From Dromiciops gliroides (lineage: Eukaryota > Chordata > Mammalia > Microbiotheria > Microbiotheriidae), in assembly GCF_019393635.1 (NCBI RefSeq), contig NC_057861.1, positions 192,898,026 through 192,962,025 on the forward strand: a stretch of 64,000 nucleotides of DNA. Reading direction: 5' to 3'. Position numbers and translations under genes: made by a program. This document shows positions 1 to 11,535 of this stretch, piece by piece; position 1 is the stretch's first letter, and each line of letters opens with the position of its first letter. Below the pieces are notes generated by a model, which worked only from the letters and a program-made list of their open reading frames with translations, was not told the DNA's origin and did not search any database.

Positions 1-282
1 AGGAAATCACATAAGGAGTTAATTTGGCTGCAACTCACAACTCAAAGGTCCAGAGAAAAGTCCATTGGTCCACTTCTCTGCCCAGCAAGGTCCACCCAAC
101 ATGCCCTCTGCCCCTCCTAGAATGCCTACTGTGTAATGGGACAACTGAAAAGTAGTGTTAGACTTTCGGGATTCGATATGGGGGAAAAAACACAGAGTGA
201 TCTAAGATTCATGGAAAAAGATACAAATTCAGTCGCATTAAAATTATTAAGTAACTGGGTGAAAAATTTCTGGGAGAAAAAT

Positions 283-492
283 AACCACAGTAACAGCATT
301 TATATGGCACTTTAAAGCTTGCAAAACATTTTATATATGCTTATTTGATTCTTACAATAAGATAGGTACTGTTATCACCGTTTTATAGATGAGGTATCTG
401 AGGCTAAATGACTTTCCGAGGGTCACACAGATCTTAAGTGTCTGAGGCAGAATTTGAACTCAGGTTTTCATGGCTCCAAGTCTGCCACCTAC
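283..492 (-). repeat. MIR-type CORE-SINE
   Basis: Shows the antisense MIR order: agcatttatatggcac, ttacaataagataggtactg, tagatgaggtatctgaggct, gggtcacacag and tttgaactcagg. Confidence 0.8.
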
Positions 493-542
493 ATGCCTAG
501 ATAATCAGAAGTCAGGAAACACCCAGGTTCCAGTCTTGTCCT

Positions 543-694
543 TTTTTGGGGGGGTGGGGGGAGGCAATTGGAGTTAAGTGACTTGCCCAGGGTCACACAG
601 CTAGTAAGTGTTAAGTGTCTGAGGCCGGATTTGAACTCAGGTCTTCCTGAATCCAGGGTCAGTGCTCTATCCACTGTGCCACCTAGCTGCCCCA
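543..694 (-). repeat. WSINE1-like tRNA-derived SINE
   Basis: Full-length antisense copy with T-rich tail at the left and the head gtggcacctagctgccc at the right. Flanked by a perfect 13-bp duplication ccagtcttgtcct at 530-542 and 695-707. Confidence 0.92.
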
Positions 695-1050
695 CCAGTC
701 TTGTCCTGAAACCTATGATCTCTGTGACCCTGTTACATCCCAAATCACTTGACCGGTCTAAACCTCATCTTCTTTGTCTGTATATGGGGGTAATTGTAGC
801 ACCCGCTTCACAATATTGTTGTAATCAAATGAAGCTACTCCCCAGTGCTCCCAAAGCCTTTGGGGAACAAGATCATCGTGAAGTCCCTGAGAAGGAGAGC
901 TGGGGATAGAGGACTATTTTAAAGGGAGAGGGTGGGCAGATTGTGAGGCTTGAGGGGGCCTGGGGTTGATGAAGTAAGGTACTTTTCAAATCATGATGTA
1001 TGAATATAGGTTTATTATTATGTTATATATTATTATTATTATTATTATAA

Positions 1051-1160
1051 TGGAAAGAACACTGGCCTTAGGTTCAAATTCCAGCTCTGTTACTGGGTAT
1101 GTAACCTTGGGCCCCACTTGCTTTCTCTGTGGCTCAGTTTCCTCTTATATGCAGCAAAGA
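1051..1160 (+). repeat. MIR-type SINE, partial
   Basis: Sense MIR pattern: ggaaagaacactggcctt, ggttcaaattccagctctg, cttgggc and ctcagtttcctctta. A (TTA)n run lies just before it. Confidence 0.7.
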
Positions 1161-1164
1161 CTCT

Positions 1165-1995
1165 CTCTTCCAGCCCCAGAGATGGCTACACTCCTTTCTG
1201 TTGTCTTGGTCCTTGGCATAGTTGATGGATGTATAGCTCACTTGCAGGTCAAATACTCAGGGATGGCTCCATTCCAGGCTTGGCTGCTGGACCTCTGATG
1301 GGTTGTTTGACCTTTTGAAGTTGGTTTTTCCATTTCCAACACTTTTCACCTATGATTAGTGAAGAAGAAACACAACATGGAGAGAAAAAACCAGTAGGGT
1401 CGTGTGTTCATGGGTCACATGGAGGCCCAGGTGGAGAAGATAAGGGTCTCAGGTCTCTCTTGTCCATCTCAGCCAGTCTTCATGCTTTCTGCTGGTCTTC
1501 TCAAGACCTAAGGGAAACAGTGAAGCACTGTCCTACCCCTCCCCTGCAGCTCTCATTCTATCCTCCCACACCCATTATCTCCATGCCAGTGAGGATATAG
1601 GTGGAGAGGGAAGGGTTGGAAGAAATGGCAACTTTAAGTAGGCCTGAGAGCATATTGCATAATCTGTCATAATGGTATATAAAAGTTCCACAATAAATTA
1701 TCTATTACCATATTTAGAATATCTGGATGCAACCCTTGGGAAAAGCTGATGAATCTAGAGAGATGAAACAAAAATGCAAGGAAGAGTGGTATTTGTACTG
1801 GGTTTAATGAAACAGTTACCAGGCTCACAGGGCATTCTAGGGTAAAAATATTCTTAGAACAGGGGTTCTAAGAGAAATTATACTTCTAGGTGGTCTATAC
1901 TGGCCTACAAAATAAGCATTGGCCTATATATACACATATATGCATATATATATATATATAGTCTAAAATAAAAATAGATATCCTGTTTTACTAAT
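1165..1995. other. Intergenic DNA, no recognised feature
   Basis: No gene or clear repeat seen; only a short (TA)n run near 1938-1963. Confidence 0.5.
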
Positions 1996-2012
1996 TTAAA
2001 GAAACTGTGCTT

Positions 2013-2192
2013 GGGGCAGCTAGGTGGCGCAGTGGATAGAGCACTGGCTCTGGATTCAGGAGGACCTGAGTTGAAATCTGGCCTCAGACACTTAACACTT
2101 ACTGGCTGTGTGACCCTGGGCAAGTCACTTAACCCCAATTGCCTCACCAAAAAAACAAACAAACAAACAAACAAAAACCAAAACAACAACAA
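2013..2192 (+). repeat. WSINE1-like SINE
   Basis: Sense copy from ggggcagctaggtggcgcag to a (CAAA)n tail. Flanking duplications aaagaaactgtgctt (1998-2012) and aaagaaactatgctt (2193-2207), one mismatch. Confidence 0.93.
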
Positions 2193-2294
2193 AAAGAAAC
2201 TATGCTTATGGGAGAGTTCTGAGATTAAGTTGATTCTATATCTTTTTCTATTGATCCTATTACAATTAATTGATTTTGCCTTATAATTGCTTCA

Positions 2295-2835
2295 GTCATG
2301 AACCTAGTTCAGAATTTAGCTAGCCTGTAATGGCTTAAATTTAGAAATCCTGTTCTCTTGCTAATCACTGTTTTATTCTTTCCTCAACGAATTCTGCTAT
2401 TCTTGGGGGATGTGAGTAGATACCAGGGAGTTGGGTCTTGTATCTTTACACCACCAAGTTCTCCTTGAAGGATGTCTGGTTTGCTCTCCAATGAAGTCTG
2501 GCCCATTATCTTTTGCCTTGCAGGTGGATTCAAACAATGAACCTTTCTTAAATCACCAGAGGGACTCATTTCTACCTTCCAAAGAATCATATTGTTCCCC
2601 ACACCTTAACTATATAACCAATCATGTTGTTCTCCACCTACCCTGTTCTTTTCTTTGTTTTGTGCTCTCCAGAACCTACAAAAGGGAAGCTATCCTTTTT
2701 TTCAGGTTCTTTGGCTAGAAACTGAGGCAACCATTGACAAATCTTATTCTCAGGTTCATGCCCTGTTAATAAAATTTTATCATGTTTAGAGAAACTTGCC
2801 TTGGTTTACCTTTTTGTTAAATTTCATTCATGACA
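2295..2835 (+). mobile_element. LTR-like fossil, possible solo LTR
   Basis: About 540 bp with LTR features in the right order near its end: a late AATAAA (ttaataaaatttta) followed by a T-rich stretch, ending ttcatgaca. Its start (gtcatgaacc) is roughly the inverse of that end. No internal retroviral region. Boundaries and family are uncertain; degraded and old. Confidence 0.4.
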
Positions 2836-2957
2836 GTTTCTGGACTTTCTGTTATACATGGGATAGACCATGTGAAGTGTCATTTGGGATTTTTCAATTA
2901 CATCAATATCAAGTGCTAAAGAGTTAATTGGTTACTGAATTGTTAGTTCAATTTAAT

Positions 2958-3030
2958 TTAATTCAACAAGTGTTTATTAAATATCTCTATGTACCAAGCA
3001 CTATAATAGATCCCATCCCCAATAAGATAG
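2958..3030 (-). repeat. MIR-type fragment
   Basis: Reads acaagtgtttattaaatatc and gtaccaagcactat, the distal part of a MIR in antisense, followed by AT-rich low-complexity sequence to about 3170. Confidence 0.45.
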
Positions 3031-3174
3031 GTAGATAGATATATGTGTCTGTATATATATAAAATCTTATATGTATGAGATGTATATGTGCATATATGTG
3101 CATAAATCTTTTTATAATCTATATGCATATGTTTAGATACGTGTAGATATGTGTGTATGTCTCTGTGTGTGTTC

Positions 3175-3800
3175 TATTGTGGCTTAATTACCCCAATTAG
3201 AAATTTCACTGGGACTCAGGTTGGGAAAGAAGTCTGAAGAAGTGGAGATAACTCCTCTTCATAGACCTAGAAAACAATGCCAGACTAAGTTCTGGTCATG
3301 AAATTCAAGGAAAAAAACCCATAATGAGTTATTTTTTGAGCCCAGGTTGACACAAGGACACAAAGAGGTTTGTGGACACTGGGGATGGGATCTAACCAAG
3401 AATGGCCACATGGTGAAGAGCACACCAGGGTAAGAGAAGGGGCCAGCTCGGCACAGATGGGCCTAACTTTGCACAAGGCTCAGGAGTGGGAGCCAATTGC
3501 ATCTCTACTGTTCACTATCCAGTCCTGGGCCACAGGATCCAGGGTGGCAGAGTCCAACCATGAGGAACAATCTTGGGCACTAGGATGTGAAACTGAGCAT
3601 GGAGCAAGTTCAAAGGAGCAGAATGGGGACTCAGGTCCAACTCCTACTCTAGCCTGAAGCCTACAGCAGAATAAGCAGAGCAGGAATCCCAGACCAAAGG
3701 GGAACATGCAAGTTCTGACACTCTGAACAAGCAGATTTTCCCAGCTGACTGTTAGGGGCTGAGTCCAGCAGCATTTACTGGGACTTGCTAACAGAGACAA
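3175..3800. other. Intergenic DNA, no recognised feature
   Basis: Overlapping open frames on both strands here show no recognisable domain and lack splice or codon support. Confidence 0.4.
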
Positions 3801-3802
3801 GA

Positions 3803-4036
3803 CTGTTGTTGTCGTCTCAGTTCTTTCAGTTGTTTCTGACTCTTTGTGACCCCATTTGAGGTTTTTTGGGCAAAGATACTGGAGTGGTTTGCCATTTCCT
3901 TCTCCAGCTCATGAGGAAACTGAGGCAAAGAGAATGAAGTGTCTTGCCTAGGGTCACACAGTGTCTGAGGCCAGTTTGAACTCAGGTTTCCTGATTCCCG
4001 GCCCAACACTCTATCCACTGCAGCACCTACTTGCCA
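3803..4036 (-). repeat. MAR1-type CORE-SINE
   Basis: Antisense copy: gtttctgactctttgtgacc, ggagtggtttgccatttcct, aggaaactgaggcaaag, gggtcacacag and a tRNA-like head ctatccactgcagcacct at the right. Confidence 0.8.
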
Positions 4037-4344
4037 CAGTTGCTTAGATCCAAACCCAGATCGGGAACTTGCAGATCTTGGCTCAGGAGGGCAGTAACCA
4101 GACTTTGCCCTGGATCAGGCCACTTTGGGAGCACTGAAACCTTGCATATACCTAGAGAGCTGTCCCTGAGATCCTAGAATAAGACAACACTCAAAATCCC
4201 TAAAAAGCAGTAATAGGACCCAAGAGAACAGAGGCTTAATCCAAACATTCCTTCTAGAAGTGTGCAGAGTCTGGTCTTAACATAAAGTCCAAAGACAAGA
4301 AGTAGGCTGGAAGAATACAAATGAATAAAGAGCTGTTATGGTGA

Positions 4345-5070
4345 TGTAAGGGCCAAATTTAGTATGGAGAGAGTTAATTGGGTGGTTCGCTGTAATATTG
4401 GGTTCAGAAAATAGTGAGAGACCTCTAGGTCCAGAGTTTCCCCTCCTCCAAACTGCCTCTTTTTCAGGTATGTCTCCCAGACTAATAAGAAAGGAGATTA
4501 ACAGCTTCTTTTCCACAAACAAATCAGGTTTTATTAATGGGAACAATAATACAACACAAGTGTGGTTAATAAAGCCAGGGACAATGAGAAAGGGGATAGA
4601 GAAAAGGAAAAAATATGACCCTCTTCCCAGATGGTTAGATTCTAAATCTCTAGGGTAAAAAAAAAAAAAAAAAGGTCCCCAGGTACCTCCAATAAGCTCT
4701 GTTTCCTCAGCTACTTAGAACAGTTTGGGTCTGGCAAAAACTAACTCAAACCCTAAACTTGTTTCCAGCTCAGCCGGCCTAACGAGCCAGCCTAGCTTCA
4801 ATAACACAAACTCACCAACACCTGGAATCTGCAGTTCTAAGGAGAATCAGCTTTGCAGTCTCTCCTGGCTAGGTCCAAAGATCAAAAATACCAGCAGTTC
4901 CTCTCTCTCTCTCTCCACCCTGTCCCTCTCTGAGAATCTCTCTCCCACTTGCTGCCTCTCTCACAGGAAGGGTGGTTCCATAGCCATGCTGAGTTTCTAA
5001 TTGGTTTAACATACCCCCTAGGCTGTCTCCATTACAATTTGGCCAGGCCCATGTGGGTGTGGGGGAACTC
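4345..5070 (-). mobile_element. LTR-like fossil (same family as 35239-35890)
   Basis: The minus strand carries a poly(A) signal region (ttaataaaacctgatttgt) and a terminal part that aligns over about 180 bp with the LTR at 35239-35890, ending aatttggcccttaca. The low edge is at 4345; the upper edge near 5070 is approximate. Solo LTR by appearance, degraded. Confidence 0.6.
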
Positions 5071-5184
5071 CTAGGTGGGGCTTCGTACTTTACTTTGATA
5101 CTTTGATTCAATAAATGTTCTTTGTGCTGTTTGTTCCTATAATTTCTTAAAGTACATACCCATCTTCTCTTAGGCTTTTAAAGC

Positions 5185-5765
5185 TTGCATCTTTTCTGTC
5201 TGACCATGATGAAGCAAAAATGGGGTTATAAAAACACCAAATCACAATTAATTCCTTATAGTGATGAGGAAATTCAAGACCAAAACCTAGAAGAAGAGAA
5301 TGACTCCAAAAATATCTACAAGCAAAGCCTCAAAGAGAAACACAGCCTTGGCACAAATTCCATTAGAATTCCTGGAAAAGAAGGGTTTTGTTTGTTGGTT
5401 TGTTTGTTTGTTTCTAGGGAGTTAAAAATGATTTTATAAAGGAAATGAGAGTAATAAAGGAAAAAGTTGGGAAAGAAATGAGAGCTGTGGAAATTGAAAA
5501 GGGAATTGACAGCTTGATCCAAGAGGTACAAAAGTGTATCCAATTAAGATTGTGATTTCAAAGTCAAAAGATTGGAAAAGAAGAAAAAAAAATAAGGTAT
5601 ATAATAGCAAAAACAACTGACTTGGAAAACAGATCAAGGAGAGAGAAATTTAAGAAACACTGGACTACCTGAAAGCCATGACCAAAAAAGAAAAAAAAGA
5701 ACCTAAACATAATGTATCAAGAAATTTTAAAGGAAAACCACCCAAACGTCAGGAAAAAGAGTACA
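5185..5765 (+). mobile_element. L1 ORF1 fragment
   Basis: Translations across several frames resemble marsupial L1 ORF1: an acidic N-terminal part (EEIQDQNLEEENDSKNI), then LENRSRREK and the start of the RRM-like region (GLPESH-like DNA actacctgaaagccatga), shared with the L1 at 49340-53170. Interrupted frames; 5'- and 3'-truncated. Confidence 0.65.
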
Positions 5766-6500
5766 TTTTAGCCTGTTTATATCTTTTTTATGTACATAGT
5801 TCCAGTTCAGCAGCCAAATAAAAAACCTTTATTCACAATATATGGGCAGGAGGCAGTCACCTACCTGCATACCTGCACATGCCCTAAATCAGTGGAAGGG
5901 CCTCTCTTTCATATGTCACTGAGAGCTCCCAGATGCAAGGCCATGAAGCAGGCAGCAGTTCCTGCACGTGCAATTGTTAGTCCCATCACATGTATAAAAT
6001 GAGGGGTTTGGACCAGATCTCTAGGGTTTCTCTCAATTCTTAATCCCATAGTTCTCTCTCATGTTTCATGTTTCATGTTTCATGTATAAAAACAGGTTTA
6101 CATCTGTTATGTCATCTGATCATCATAACAACCCGTTGGGAGTAGGTAGGTAGATAGAAAAAACATTCATTAGACACTTACTATGTGTAGGAGCTGTGGT
6201 AAGAGGTGGAGATACAAGTACAAGCAAACAAAATCCACCCTCCCCCACCTCAAGAAGCTTGCATTCTAATAAGGGAAGATAATATATAATAAAGGTGATT
6301 TGGACAGGGGGAGAAAAGGAAGGGGAAAATGAGGATGAAGGCTATCCTGTGGGAGGAGGGGGTAAGTGCACTAAGGCAGCCCTTGAGAAGGTGAACTATG
6401 AGTAACAGATGAGCTCTAGCCAAGGGGTAATATCACTTCCTTTGGGCAAATGAGGAGATGAAGTCCTAGAGAGATTAAGTAGACTTTAGTCACAGACAGA
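5766..6500. other. Intergenic DNA with a MIR-like fragment
   Basis: A possible MIR piece lies near 6155-6260 (cattagacacttactatgtg). A short (catgttt)n run sits at 6061-6084. Nothing else recognised. Confidence 0.4.
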
Positions 6501-6504
6501 CCTT

Positions 6505-6658
6505 TTTTTTTTTTTTTTTTTGGGGGGGGCAATGGGGGTTAAGTGACTTGCCCAGGGTCACATAGCTAGTAAGTGTCAAGTGTCTGAGGCTGGATTTGAA
6601 CTCAGGTCCTCCTAAATCCAGGGCCCGTGTTTTATTCATTGTGCCACCTAGCTGCCCC
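6505..6658 (-). repeat. WSINE1-like SINE
   Basis: Antisense, with a 19-T tail. Duplication agacagacctt (6494-6504) and agacaggcctt (6659-6669). Confidence 0.92.
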
Positions 6659-6669
6659 AGACAGGCCTT

Positions 6670-7100
6670 ATTGAAGAAAGGAAGTTGTTGGTGGAAAAAA
6701 GAGTATGAGAGAATGGGAATGGGAACTCTCTGTAATATGTTTCTGTTGGGGTTCTTTCTGTCGTCTCTGCTTCTGCATAAACTGAAGGCTGGTTGCTGTT
6801 GCTTTTGGATGAGGCACAGACGCTTCCCTATACAGCCTGAAAGACTTTGGTAGCATCTGCCTGTCTGTCTATACAGATTTCTATATAGTTTTCTATAGAT
6901 ATAGTTATAGACCTATATCTATATCTGTAGATCTATTTATATCTATCTAGATGTAGAAATAGATCTTTATGTATAAATTTATATAAAGCTCTATATCTAT
7001 AGACAGACACAGATAGAGAGATGCATAGACACACAATATACATGAGTGTTATATGCATTCAATTATGTATCTTTTGTGTATCTGGATTTTTATACCATCT
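6670..7100. other. Intergenic DNA, AT-rich low complexity
   Basis: From 6865 to 7040 the sequence is dominated by tatagatctat-type AT-rich repeats. No gene seen. Confidence 0.5.
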
Positions 7101-7104
7101 CCTC

Positions 7105-7235
7105 CATTAGACTGTGGACTTGTTGGGAGCAGGGTATGGAGTTTTCTTTTGTGTTCTCTTTGCATCCTGGCACTCAGAACACTGCTTGGCACGTAAAAGG
7201 CTTTTAATAAATACTTGGAGACTGGCTAATCAACT
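7105..7235 (+). repeat. L2 3'-end fragment
   Basis: Typical L2 3' end: ttagactgtggactt, gggagcagggtatgg, tggcactcagaacact and ttttaataaatacttgg. Confidence 0.75.
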
Positions 7236-7279
7236 GGTTTCTTGCTGGGAGGGAGGCTTGTTGAGAAGGAGATAGCTTG

Positions 7280-7412
7280 GGTAGCTAGATGGCACAGTGG
7301 ATAAAGCACCAGCCCTGGATCCAGGAGGACCTGAGTTCAAATTTGGCCTCAGATACTTGTGTGTGACCCTGGGCAAGTCACTTAACCCTCATTGCCAGAG
7401 AGAGAGAGAGAG
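7280..7412 (+). repeat. WSINE1-like SINE with (GA)n tail
   Basis: Sense copy; the tail is a (GA)n run instead of poly(A). Flanks gagaaggagatagcttg (about 7263-7279) and gagaaggaaatagcttg (about 7414-7430) are the target duplication. Confidence 0.88.
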
Positions 7413-7439
7413 AGAGAAGGAAATAGCTTGGTGAAGGAA

Positions 7440-7560
7440 CTCAGAATTACAGAATTCTTAGAGTTGAAAGGTGCCTATCTCTGAGGCCATTAGTCCAACC
7501 TGCACTGAAATCCATAGTATGGCATAGCTGATTCAGTGATTCAGCAAGCTGTTTGTTTCC
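7440..7560 (-). repeat. L3/CR1-type LINE fragment
   Basis: Reads gaattcttagagttgaaagg and ggccattagtccaacctgc, the antisense 3' end seen in L3/CR1 elements. Confidence 0.55.
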
Positions 7561-8017
7561 CTTAGAGATCAGGATCCTCGATCCTCCAAAGGCAAAAGAG
7601 CAGAAATATCAAGGAAGATACATTGCCTTCAGCTTGAGAGGAAAATGGTGACTAGGGCAAAGTGCAGGCAATCTTGGGGATGAAGGCCTGAATCTCCAAG
7701 GGCAGGTGAGTTTGGAAGAAGAGCACCCAGCTAAGAGTCAGCTTTCCAGGGAGAGCACAGGGAGACAAAGAATCAGTGTTGTCATTATTCTGGCATATCT
7801 AGCTGGAATTCTGGTCTTGGTAGGAAGCCATGAGAAGGGCCAATTTCAGAGCCAGGAGAGCACATTTCCCTCCCATCTCTGCATTGTGCCAATGTGGTGA
7901 GGGCTCAGACAGAGGGACCATTGGGGTGTTTGGACCAGTTGATCCCTCCACTTTATCAGTTATGTCTGAGATCAGCACACCTGCCCTTTCTCCCCAAACT
8001 CAAACTTTCTAAACCAG

Positions 8018-8217
8018 GGGGTTATTAACCTTGGGTCACTGAGTTGTTTTTAAAAATCTGATAACTACATTGCAATGTAAATTTTTCCTTTGCAATCCTA
8101 TATATTTACTTTTATGTGTTTAAAAGTATTATTCTGAGAAGGGCTCACCAGGTTTTGTCAGACTGCTGGGCGGGTGGGGCGGGGGACCATGATATGAAAA
8201 AGGATAAGAACCCTTGA
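8018..8217. mobile_element. Non-autonomous hAT-like DNA transposon relic
   Basis: About 200 bp bounded by inverted ends cagggggttattaacc and ggataagaacccttg. Interior (tttgcaatcctatatattta, attattctgagaagggctca) matches a mammalian MITE type ending in ttaagaacccctg. No clear 8-bp duplication, so boundaries are approximate. Confidence 0.55.
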
Positions 8218-8394
8218 GGTTAGCAGAGGTACAGAATGAGACCTGTATCTCAGACAGGGCCAATCTATTGATTCGTATTGCTTGACTATACATATTTGTT
8301 ATAAGGCAGGACTTCTACTCAGTATGGGCCTGGGAAGGGAAAAGGTGGGTTGGTGAGTAGAGACAGAAAGGAAAAAGCAAGCATCCCTAAGATA

Positions 8395-8865
8395 TTTTTT
8401 AAAATAATAAACATTTTTATTTATTGTTTTGAGTTCCAATTTTTATCCTTCCTTCCCTCCCTCATCTCCCTCCTTCTTGAGGTGGTAAGCAATCAGATAT
8501 GGGTTATACATGTATGATTATAAAATATTACTATAGTAGTCATTTTGTACAAGAAAACTTTAAGAAAAGAAAAAATAAAAGAAAGTGAAAAATGGCATGC
8601 TTCAGTCTGTGTTCAATCAATATCAATTCTTTCTTTGGAGGTGGATAGCATGTTTCATCAATAGTCCTTTGGCATTATCTTGGATCACTGTACTGTTGAG
8701 AATGGTTGAGGCGGGGTGGAGCCAAGATGGCAGAGGAAAGACAATGGAGGAAAGAGAATGGTTGAGTCATTCACAGTTCTTCATCAAACAATATTGCTGT
8801 CATTGCACAATGTTCTCTTGGTTCTGCTCACTTCACTATACGTCAGTTCATACAAGTCCTAAAAT
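8395..8865 (-). mobile_element. L1 3'-end fragment with a 43-bp nested insert
   Basis: Aligns in the same orientation with 28447-29228 (atcagatatgggttatacat, agcatgcttcagtctgt, caatgttctcttggttctgc). Compared with that copy it has an extra 43 bp (8711-8753) plus a duplicated 13 bp. Confidence 0.85.
8711..8753 (+). mobile_element. 43-bp insert resembling an L1 5' end
   Basis: The insert starts gcggggtggagccaagatgg and is flanked by identical 13-bp copies of gagaatggttgag at 8698-8710 and 8754-8766. Known L1 5' UTRs begin with a similar ggagccaagatggc (YY1-type) motif. No poly(A) is present. Confidence 0.7.
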
Positions 8866-8869
8866 ATTT

Positions 8870-9585
8870 CTTTTTTAATGCAAAGACAGAAAAATGAAGT
8901 GCAGAAGTGATATAAATAGAGCAAGGCTGTTACTACCTTGTTAAATTTATTTTCCTTAAAAAAAAAATCCAAACTATATATAACAGCAGGGCAGTTTCTT
9001 ATTCATTTCTCTCCCCTGTTCTTTTTTGTCTCTTGGAATATTTGTGTTTGTCGATGATTAAGTGCACATTTAAAAAAAACAAACAAACCATTTTTTTCCC
9101 TAAAAACGAGAGACAGAAGAGTAATGGTAGGACCCTTTATGTTGGTGTGGAAGTTCCTCTTTAGACATATATGCCTCTTTCATTAAGATTTTTTAGTCAT
9201 TGAGATGGATTTTTGAAAAAGTGAATTCTGTAATAATAATCGTATTTAGTGGTTATCTATTTAGAATGACAACCTTATAGTTGTGTCCTAGAGGAAAGTT
9301 AAAAAAAATTAAGGAGATATTTCTAGTATGTGAGCAAAACTGTTTAAATGTAATGGAAATAGATTAAAGAAACAATTTATTAGACAGAACTTCCTACCAC
9401 TGATTAGCAGGGTCATTGGTCAAGTCACAACTTCTCTGCCTCCATTTCTTTATCTATAAAATGATTGGCTAGACTTGGTGAACTTTAAGGTCTCTCCCAG
9501 GTCCAAAATTATGTGATTTCTAGGGTGTACAGGAAAGAACCTCGACCATGGTAAATCGCTACCAGAATAGGTCTTGGAAACACTA
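8870..9585. other. Intergenic DNA, no recognised feature
   Basis: AT-rich; possible MIR remnant near 9410-9520 (tctttatctataaaatgattgg). No gene seen. Confidence 0.4.
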
Positions 9586-9595
9586 CCAACCATTT

Positions 9596-9784
9596 CTTTC
9601 TTTCTCTCTTTCTTTCCTTCCTTCCTTCCTTTCCTTCTTTCTTTCTTTCTTTTTGCAGGGCAACGGGAGTTAAGTGACTTGCCCAAGGTCACACAGGTAG
9701 TATCAAGTGTCTGAGGTCAGATTTGAACTCAGGTCTTCCTGAATCCAGGGCTGGTGCTTTATCCACTGGCCCCACCTAGCTGCC
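9596..9784 (-). repeat. WSINE1-like SINE with expanded (TTTC)n tail
   Basis: Antisense copy; the tail region 9596-9652 is a TTTC/TTCC microsatellite. Duplication ccaaccattt at 9586-9595 and 9785-9794. Confidence 0.88.
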
Positions 9785-10050
9785 CCAACCATTTTTTTTT
9801 TAATGAAGAAAATGGCTATGATCAAATAAAACAAATAAAGGTTATACCTAACATATTTGGCTCATGACTCTTAGATTTTGTTTGTTTGTATTTTATATTT
9901 TATAGCTAAAGCTCAAGATAGAGCTATGATAGCCCTCAGTGTCTAGAGAAAGTCCTAAGTCTTATGATACAGAGTATAGTACTAAGAGCCTGGGGGTGGA
10001 TATTCAGGCAGTCAATTAGCATTTAGTAAGTGCCTTCTATGTATCAGGTA

Positions 10051-10304
10051 GGGCAGCTAGGAGGTGCAGTGGATAGGGCATTGAACTTGGAATCAGGAAG
10101 GCTCATCTTCCTGAGTTCACATTTGGCCTCAGGCACATATTAGCTGTGTGACCCTGGGCAAGTTATTTTAACCCTGTTTGCCTCAGTTTCCTTATCTGCC
10201 AAATGAGCTGGAGAGGGAAATGGCAAGCCACTCTAGTATCTTTGCCAAGAAAACCCCAAATGGGGTCTCAAAGAGCTGTACAAGACTGAACAACAACCAC
10301 AAAA
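10051..10304 (+). repeat. MAR1-type CORE-SINE inside a MIR
   Basis: Sense copy: gggcagctaggaggtgcagt, tgtgtgaccctgggcaagtt, ctcagtttccttatctgcc, agctggagagggaaatggca and accccaaatggggtc. Flanks are a split MIR (gtaagtgccttctatgtatc before, aggtactgggctaaatgc after) with tcaggta duplicated. Confidence 0.85.
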
Positions 10305-10424
10305 TGTCAGGTACTGGGCTAAATGCTAGGGATAAAAAGAAAAGTTAAAAAGCAGTCCTTACCCTCAAGGAGCTTATAGTGTAATGGAGGAGATGACGTC
10401 TCTACAATTATATACAAACGAATA

Positions 10425-10675
10425 TTTTTGTTGTTATTTTTCAGTTGTGTCTGACTCTTCGTGACTCCATTTGGAGTTTTCTTGGAAAAGATACTGAAGT
10501 GGTTTGCCATCTCCTTCTCCAACTCATTTGACAGAGGTGGAAACTGAAGCAAAGAGGGTGAAGTGACTTGCCCAGGGTCACACAGCTAGTAAGTGTCTGA
10601 GGCCAAATTTGAACTCAGGAAGACGAATCTTCCTGGCTCTAGGTCCAGAGCTCTTTTTATGTTGCCATTTAGCAG
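10425..10675 (-). repeat. MAR1-type CORE-SINE
   Basis: Antisense copy: gtctgactcttcgtgactcc, gaagtggtttgccatctcct, gggtcacacagctagtaagt and a decayed tRNA-like head near 10660. Confidence 0.82.
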
Positions 10676-10805
10676 CCCGACATAAAGGATATATACAGCT
10701 TGGAAGAAATCCTGGGGGTTACTGGGAAGTGATCTATTTACCTGATCATTTATCAGTTCCCATCTTCATGTTTGTATGCAGAACTGCTATGGCAAATTAT
10801 TATTA

Positions 10806-10925
10806 TTATGTGGGAAAATAAGGGTTAAGTGATTTGCTCAGGGTCATACAGCTAGTGTCAAGTGTCTAAGGCCGGATTTGAACTCAGGTCCTTCTGAATC
10901 CAGGGCTGGTGGGAGAGCTGCCCCC
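10806..10925 (-). repeat. WSINE1-like SINE, partial
   Basis: Antisense, tail side intact (aagggttaagtgatttgctc, gggtcatacagctag) up to ctgaatccagggctggtg; the head is altered. Confidence 0.75.
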
Positions 10926-11520
10926 AGCTGTGGCAAATTATTCCCTTCAAGTGTGTTGGTCCCTTTCACACCACTTAAAAATGAGTATGCTTGTTGACTA
11001 TTTCTGTACCCAATGTTTTTGCTGTCGTTGTTATTGTTGTTTCAGTGGAGCCAGGCTTCCATTTGACACCTTTGTAACTGTCTCACCTTTCATTCACAAA
11101 CTGGCACTAAGACAGCTAGTTTGTTCTTTTTTTTTTTTTTAATACTCAAGGCACAAATACTTGATATCATCCACTCTTCTTCATAACTAGGGGCAGTGAT
11201 TAGAATCTCCTTTATATTGTGGTGGAATTTTTCCTTAATTGAAAATTGTTTCACAGACAAGATTTTCACTGTTTTCTTGATGAGCACAATTTTCTATATC
11301 ATTCTTTCACTTGGAAGAGAGAACCTACTGAATACTGTTGTCATGGGGACCGGTGAAACAGCAGCATGCTTGATTGGGCACTTCCTCACCCTCTAAGTGA
11401 TGGTTTTTCACTCCTCTTTGGTATGATCAAGATTATAGGTCTCCTCCTCATTGTCTTGTAAGGACTAGGAGGAATCCCTGAGAGGCATATAGTCCATCAT
11501 CTAGTACTACCCCATCACTT
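10926..11520. other. Intergenic DNA, no recognised feature
   Basis: No clear gene or repeat; a poly(T) run lies at 11128-11141. Confidence 0.4.
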
Positions 11521-11535
11521 TAAGAACACTAGAGC

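Noticed and set aside
2013-2100. tRNA-like A and B boxes
   Set aside because: They belong to the tRNA-derived head of SINEs; there is no cloverleaf or CCA-proximal stem of a functional tRNA gene.
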